A DNA stretch of 64,000 bases. Origin: Malania oleifera (lineage: Eukaryota > Streptophyta > Magnoliopsida > Santalales > Ximeniaceae). The notes below the pieces were generated by a model that was not told the origin of the DNA, ran no database searches, and was given only the letters and a program-made list of their open reading frames with translations. This document shows positions 58,655 to 64,000 of this stretch, one piece after another (position 1 is the stretch's first letter; each line of letters begins with the position of its first letter). The stretch spans positions 56,412,173-56,476,172 of the forward strand of contig NC_080426.1 of assembly GCF_029873635.1 (NCBI RefSeq), in the 5' to 3' direction. Made by a program: the position numbers and the translations under genes.

Positions 58655-59650
58655 ATGGAGCCCAAGGATAATGACCTGAGAAGTGGCTCCAAGGAGACGG
58701 CGAGTGATGAGTCTCCTACTGTGCCTCGAGGACTGATGAGACAGGTCCTACGGGAGATCGGGCGGGGTGTCAGGAGACGCGAACATTCTCCTACGTCTGT
58801 GGGATGCACCATTGAGAGGTTCACACGCATGCATCCTTCGATGTTCTCAGGGGGACATGATCCGACAATAGCAGAAGACTGGGTTGAGAAGATTGAGAGG
58901 ATCTTGGAGGTCCTTGACTGCACAAACAGGCAGAGAGTTCTTTATGCTACCTTCCAGTTATCTGGGGAGGCAGGGCGATGGTGGACTACTGTGAGTCTAC
59001 TGGAGAAGCAGAAGGCTGGTCCTATGGAGATGCCTTGGAGCCATTTCAAGGAAGTGTTCTTTAACAGATACTTCCTAGCTTCTGTACGTGTCGCTAAGGT
59101 GGATGAGTTTTTTGCGCTGACTCAAGGGAGTATGACGGTGTAGGGGTATGTTGCTCAGTATACACAGCTATCCCAGTTTGCACCGTGTTTGATCTCAAAC
59201 GAGTACGAGAAGACTCGGAGGTTTGAGAAGGGTGTAAGGAAGGACATCCGCAGATTAGTGGGTATGCTTCAGATTCGTGAGTTCTCAGTTTTGGTGGATA
59301 AAGCCACTGTGATTGAGACTAGTATCTGAGAGGATGAGGTGGATCAAAAGTTGAAGAAGAGGCCAGTACCTTCTGGTTTCAGTTTGTATCTCATCAGGGA
59401 TCGTGCAAGAAGAGGAATAGGGGCTCGGGTTACCAACAGAATACCAAGCATCAGGGTTCTCAGATGAGCCAGGTGGGTGATCGTTGTACTAGGTGCCTTA
59501 GATAGCATAACGGTGAGTGCCAATCGTTTGGGGGTAACAGCTACAATTTTGGTTAGTCAGGTCACATGGCTTGAGATTGTCATGCACCGAAGAGGGGTAC
59601 CTCTTCTTCGAGTCAGAATCGGGGGAGTAATCAGGTATCCCAGGGAACCT
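58655..59650 (+). pseudogene. Gypsy gag remnant
   Basis: From the ATG at 58,655 the capsid-like region includes MHPSMFSGGHDPTIAEDWVE, SGEAGRWWTTV and WSHFKEVFFNRYF, the classic plant Gypsy gag core. The nucleocapsid part follows towards 59,650. The frame is broken. Confidence 0.88.
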
Positions 59651-59689
59651 ACTAGATGAACACAGCTCCAGCGAAGGTTTACTAGCTTA

Positions 59690-62600
59690 CTCCGGCGGAT
59701 GCTGAGCATGCGGGGAATTTGGTGACAGGTACTATGATGTTGTAAATAGAGCTGTGGTTTTATTTGATTCGAGTGTGACCCACTCCTTTATACCTATTAA
59801 TTTTATGAAATTGTGTGGGGTGGAGACCCAAGTCATGGAAGAGGAATTGTCTGTAGCCACACCATCTAGGGGTATATCATTCTATAAGAGGATGTTGGAT
59901 GACTACCTAGTGGTAATCTAAGGGAAGCTTCTACCAGCAAACCTTATAGTATATGACATGTCAGGGTTTGATGTTATATTGGGAATGGATTGGTTATTTT
60001 CCAGTTATGCTGATATTGACTGTTGTAGGAAGGTGGTAGCATTCAAACCTCCCGGCGAGCAGGAGTACGAGTTTGTGGGATCGTGTGTGCATTCGATGCC
60101 ACAGATTCTATCATCATTGCAGGCGAGGAGATTACTCTTGGACGAATGTCAGGGGTACTTGGCTTGTGTGAGGGAACCACTGCGAGATGAGTTGAGGCTT
60201 GAGGATATTCAGGTAGTTAGCGAGTTCTCGGATGTGTTTCTAGATGATTTACCCAGTTTACCTCTAGATCGTGAGGTGGAGTTCGTGATAGAGTTGTTGT
60301 ATGGTAAGGCACCGATCTCTAAAGCTTCGTACTAGATGGCTCTAGAAGAACTTCGGGAGTTGAAGGAGCAGTTACAAGAATTACTAGACAGGGTTTTATT
60401 CGACCTAGTTTTTTGCCCTGGGGAGCTCCAGTACTGTTTGTGAAGAAAAAGGATGGGTCGATGCGTATGTGCATAGATTATCATGGGATTAACAAGATAA
60501 CTGTATAGAATTGCTACCCATTGCCTCCTATTGATGATCTCTTTGACGAGATGCAGGGTACGCAGGTATTTTCGAAGATTGACCTACGGTCAGGATATCA
60601 TCAGGTGAGGTTCAAATCTAAGGATGTAGCGAAGACTAATTTTCGTACCAGATACGGCCACTATAAGTTTCTATTCATGCCGTTTGGGTTAACGAATGCT
60701 CCGACAGTGTTCATGGATCTTATGAATAGGGTTTTCCATGAGTACTTGGACTGGTTTGTGGTGGTATTTGTTGATGATATTCTAGTATACTCGAAGAGTA
60801 TAGAAGACCGTGAGAACCATTTGAGGTTAGTATTACAGATTCTATGGGAGAAGAAGTTGTATGCTCTAAACTGAATAAGTGTGAATTCTAGTTGAATCAG
60901 GTGGCATTCTTAGGCCATCTAATGTCTAAGGACAGTATCTCAGTGGATCCTAGCAAGATCGAAGATGTGGTTGACTGGGTAAGGCTAAAGAATGTTCAGG
61001 AGGTTCGGAGTTTTCTAGGACTGATGGGTTACTATCGTCGGTTCGTGGAGGGATTCTCTAAGTCGTTTGGGCCTCTGACTCGATTGACTAGGAAGGGGGT
61101 GAAGTTTGAATGGACCAATGATTACGAGCAGTGCTTTCAGGAATTGAAGCACCGGCTGGTTACTACTCTAGTTTTGACCATTCCTTTTGGGGATGACAAC
61201 TTTGTAATTTATAACGATGCATCTCTAAAGGGTTTGGGATGTGTGCTTATGCAACAGGGTAAAGTGGTAGCATATGCTTCTTAGCAACTGAAGGAATACG
61301 AGAATAATTACCCTACGCATGATCTGGAGTTAGCTGCTATTGTATATGCACTGAAGATCTGGCGACACTATCTGTATGGTGTTCAATGTGAGATTTTCAC
61401 TGATCATAAAAGCCTTAGGTACGTTTTCATGCAGAAAGAGTTGAATATGAGGCAGATATAGTGGCTTGAGTTGATCAAGGACTATGATTGCACCATTAGA
61501 TATCACTTGGGGAAGGCCAATGTGGTGGCTGATGCACTGAGTCGGAAGTCAGAGCATGCGGCAATATCTTCAGTTGTGACTCAGTGTCACATCAGATGGG
61601 ATCTGGAGAGCTTGGCTATAGAGTTGGTGTCAGATGATCATCAGGCTTTCATTGCTACTTTTGTAATCCAGCCGACTTTGTTGAAGCATATTAAAGTCGC
61701 GCAGGCTAGTGCTACAGAGTTAGCTGGGGATTGTGGAGAAGGTACAACGGGGGTTGGCTATGGAATTTAACATATCTGAAGGAGGTGTGTTGAGGTTTGG
61801 GATGAGATTCTAAGTTCCGAATGACAACGATATCAGAGGGGTGATTCTGGAGGAAGCGCATCGTTCCTTGTATACAGTACATCCAGGTAGTACGAAGATG
61901 TATCTGGATTTGCGTGAGACCTTCTGGTGGAGTGGTATGAAAAGGACAATTTCTCAGTTCGTGGAACAGTATGACATGTCAGTAGGTGAAAGCTGAACAT
62001 CAAAGACCAGTAGGGCCGTTACAGCCCTTAGCTAATCTAGAATGGAAATGGGAGCATATTTCCATGGATTTTGTGATCAGATAACCACCAGCACTTCACG
62101 GGCAGAATGCTATCTAGGTGATCGTGGATAAGTTGATGAAATCTACTCACTTCTTACCGATAAAGGTTAGCTACCCTTTAAGTAGGCTAGCAGATATGTA
62201 TGTGCATGAGATAGTTAGAATGCACTGGGTACCGGTGTCCATTGTATCAGATCGAGACCCGAGGTTTACTTCCCGATTCAGGACGAGCTTGTAGGAAGTA
62301 TTGGGGATGAAGCTTACTTTCAGTACAACGTTCCACCCCTAGATTGATGGATAATCGAAGAGAACGATACAGATCTTGGAGGGTATGTTGCAGGCTTGTG
62401 TGTTAGATTTCGGTGGTAGCTGGATACAGTTTATGCCACTAGTAGAGTTCGCTTATAACAACAGCTTCCAGCCTAGTATCGGGATTGCATCATTCGAGGC
62501 TCTGTATGGTTGGAGGTGTCGATCTCCTCTGTATTGGAGTGAGGTTAGTAAACGTCAGGTGTTAGGACCTAAACTTGTGCAGCAGGCATCTGAGAAAGTA

Positions 62601-63101
62601 GGTTTGATCCGAGAAAGGATTAAATCAGCTCAAAGTTGGCAGAAGAGCTACGCAGATGTTCGCCGCCTTGAGTTGGAGTTCGAGGTGGGGGGTAAGGTAT
62701 TTTTGAGGATCGCTCCGATGAAAAGGGTGATGAGATTTGAGAAGAAGGGCAAGTTATGCCTGAGATACATCGGACCATTCAAGGTTCTTGAGTGAGTGGG
62801 TAAGGTAGCCTACAGGATTGCACTACCCCCAGCACTCTCGAGGGTCCACGATGTGTTTCACGTATCCATGTTGAGGAGGTACATGTTGGATCCTTCACAT
62901 GTTATTAGCTACGAGAATGTGGAGATTGGGGATACTTTAGCTTACGAGGAGATACCTGTTCAGATTCTAGACCATAAAGGTCAGAAGCTACGTACTAAGG
63001 AAATATCTTTGGTGAAGGTATTATGGAGGAATCACGAGGTTGAGGAAGCTTCTTGGGAATTAGAAGCAGAAATACGCCGAAAGTATCCGCAGTTGTTCTA
63101 A
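59690..63101 (+). pseudogene. Gypsy pol remnant (protease to chromodomain)
   Basis: Protease-like sequence lies at about 59,690-60,000, with FDVILGMDWL. Reverse transcriptase at about 60,330-61,000 has [31 protein letters not shown] and [13 protein letters not shown]. The connection and RNase H part at about 60,900-61,560 has VRSFLGLMGYYRRFVEGFS and YHLGKANVVADALSRKS. Integrase lies at about 61,770-62,700, with WIQFMPLVEFAYNNSFQPS. The chromodomain at 62,900-63,101 has LVKVLWRNHEVEEASWELE. The blocks lie in different frames and the reading frame is interrupted many times. Confidence 0.92.
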
Positions 63102-63352
63102 GTTATGTACATTACCCTACTTTGTATTGGAATAGGTGGTTGGTCTTGAGGAGTGTATGTATTTGTGAACTCCTGAGACGGTTTATGTTTGTTACCATGA
63201 TATTCCTCTGCCATAAATAAGGGTATGTATACATTTTGACGGGGTTGCGTAATAGTAGTCACCGATTTTCTTCCTAAAGTCGAGTGTATAATTGATTTCA
63301 TGAATGAGTTTATGAATAAGAGATAGAAAATTTCGAACATTAAATTTTTGTA
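63102..63352 (+). other. 3' untranslated part of the Gypsy element
   Basis: About 250 bp of non-coding sequence between the chromodomain and the polypurine tract. No second gene is present. Confidence 0.75.
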
Positions 63353-63363
63353 AGGAGGGGAGG
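63353..63363 (+). other. Polypurine tract of the plus-strand Gypsy element
   Basis: AGGAGGGGAGG lies directly before the 3' LTR start at 63,365. Confidence 0.88.
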
Positions 63364-63364
63364 T

Positions 63365-64000
63365 TGTAAGAACCCGAACCATGATATAAGGAATTAATTA
63401 ATTAAAAGAAGGTTTATAAGTAGATATTTTCATTACTTCTCAGCTAAGAAAACTCAAATTTTCTCTCTATCTCTCTAGAAACTCAACCTACTCTCTATCT
63501 CTCTAGATTTCTTCGTCGTATGTAGCGGGAATCATAGATCCGACATTACCACGAGGATCAGGGAAGGATTCTCTACAAGTTCTACGGATTGAATTTTCAT
63601 TTCGGGCATTCTCGGGTTTTGGCCCAAAATAGAGGTAAGGCTTGATTTTTAGTTCTAATTCGATAGTTTTGTAGGTAATAGAGTTATGAGCAAGTTTTGT
63701 ACTATGGGTTGTAGGTTTTGGAACCCAATTTGCAGATTAGGGGCCTTGGAGTTCGGGATTTGTCATTCGGGAAAAGGTAAGGGGATTCAGTTTATGTCGG
63801 TTTATTTTGAAATTGGACTCGGTAGAACTGTGGTTCACGGTCCTGTATGTGTTTTGGTTACTCATTTGGGAAAATCTAACAGGTAAAACTATGGGTTTTT
63901 CATGTGACAATTTTTGGGAAAAAAGGGGTACTGGGCTACAATCCCTAGTTTTGTTGGAAAACCTTTGGTATATTGTGCTATATATTATGTTAGGGATGGC
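63365..64000 (+). repeat. 3' LTR of the plus-strand Gypsy element, cut by the window
   Basis: It starts TGTAAGAACCCGAACC and matches the 5' LTR from 56,745 onward as far as the window reaches (636 bp). The remaining part and the target duplication lie outside. Confidence 0.92.

Larger units (their letters stand above)
56745..64000 (+). mobile_element. Ty3/Gypsy chromovirus-type retrotransposon, broken, runs off the window
   Basis: This plus-strand element has its 5' LTR at 56,745-58,324, Met-tRNA primer site, gag, protease, reverse transcriptase, RNase H, integrase, chromodomain, polypurine tract and the start of the 3' LTR at 63,365. It is inserted within a minisatellite unit, directly after ATCCCGAG. 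The right target duplication lies beyond the window. The first 220 bases of the two LTRs differ at about 9% of positions. The coding part has many breaks, roughly ten or more. The clade is probably Tekay/Del, by chromodomain and domain order. Confidence 0.93.

Overview
This window is plant nuclear DNA. The evidence is one intact LOB-domain (LBD) transcription factor gene with a single short intron, a DUF538 gene relic, a plastid-derived fragment carrying part of trnL-CAA, and a dense nest of plant retrotransposons and a CACTA DNA transposon. The sequence cannot fix the species. The AT-rich background, the microsatellites and the scarcity of genes point to a repeat-rich, probably pericentromeric or intergenic, part of a seed-plant genome.

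Layout. 1-5,010: AT-rich sequence without a gene, carrying a solo LTR (2,268-4,541) of a Copia family that recurs through the window. 5,011-15,443: a chromodomain-type Ty3/Gypsy element on the minus strand with both LTRs and a perfect TAACT target duplication. 15,444-17,405: AT-rich minisatellite and what looks like leader sequence of a Tat/Ogre-like element, whose LTR starts at 17,406. Into that LTR a CACTA transposon (18,676-28,633) was inserted, and into the CACTA a solo LTR of the same Tat/Ogre-like family (18,978-22,316, perfect GTAGG duplication). 29,379-32,545: another Gypsy LTR with only a gag remnant. 32,546-34,888: a rearranged piece of the recurring Copia family. 34,889-36,250: an unrelated Copia fragment on the minus strand.

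The only gene island lies at about 36,300-41,390. It holds an unrecognised exon-like segment (36,343-36,520), a DUF538 pseudogene (36,727-37,015), a plastid insertion (39,309-39,905) and the LBD gene (40,293-40,989, minus). It ends at a Copia LTR plus gag remnant (41,392-43,088).

43,089-64,000: a partial Gypsy LTR, then a 39-bp minisatellite whose unit equals 13 codons. This array is split by a Copia-type element (45,554-55,733), one of whose LTRs contains another solo LTR of the same family in the opposite orientation. A second chromodomain Gypsy element (56,745 to the window end) was inserted into the same array.

Only the LBD gene looks functional. All retroelements look broken. Sampled LTR pairs differ at roughly 9-12% of positions, suggesting insertions a few million years old at usual plant rates. 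The best candidates for something undescribed are: the dense GGTCGACC palindrome clusters in the recurring Copia LTR; the 13-codon minisatellite that took two retroelement insertions; and the imperfect 150-bp inverted repeat in the centre of the CACTA element, built from two copies of a coding-like segment.
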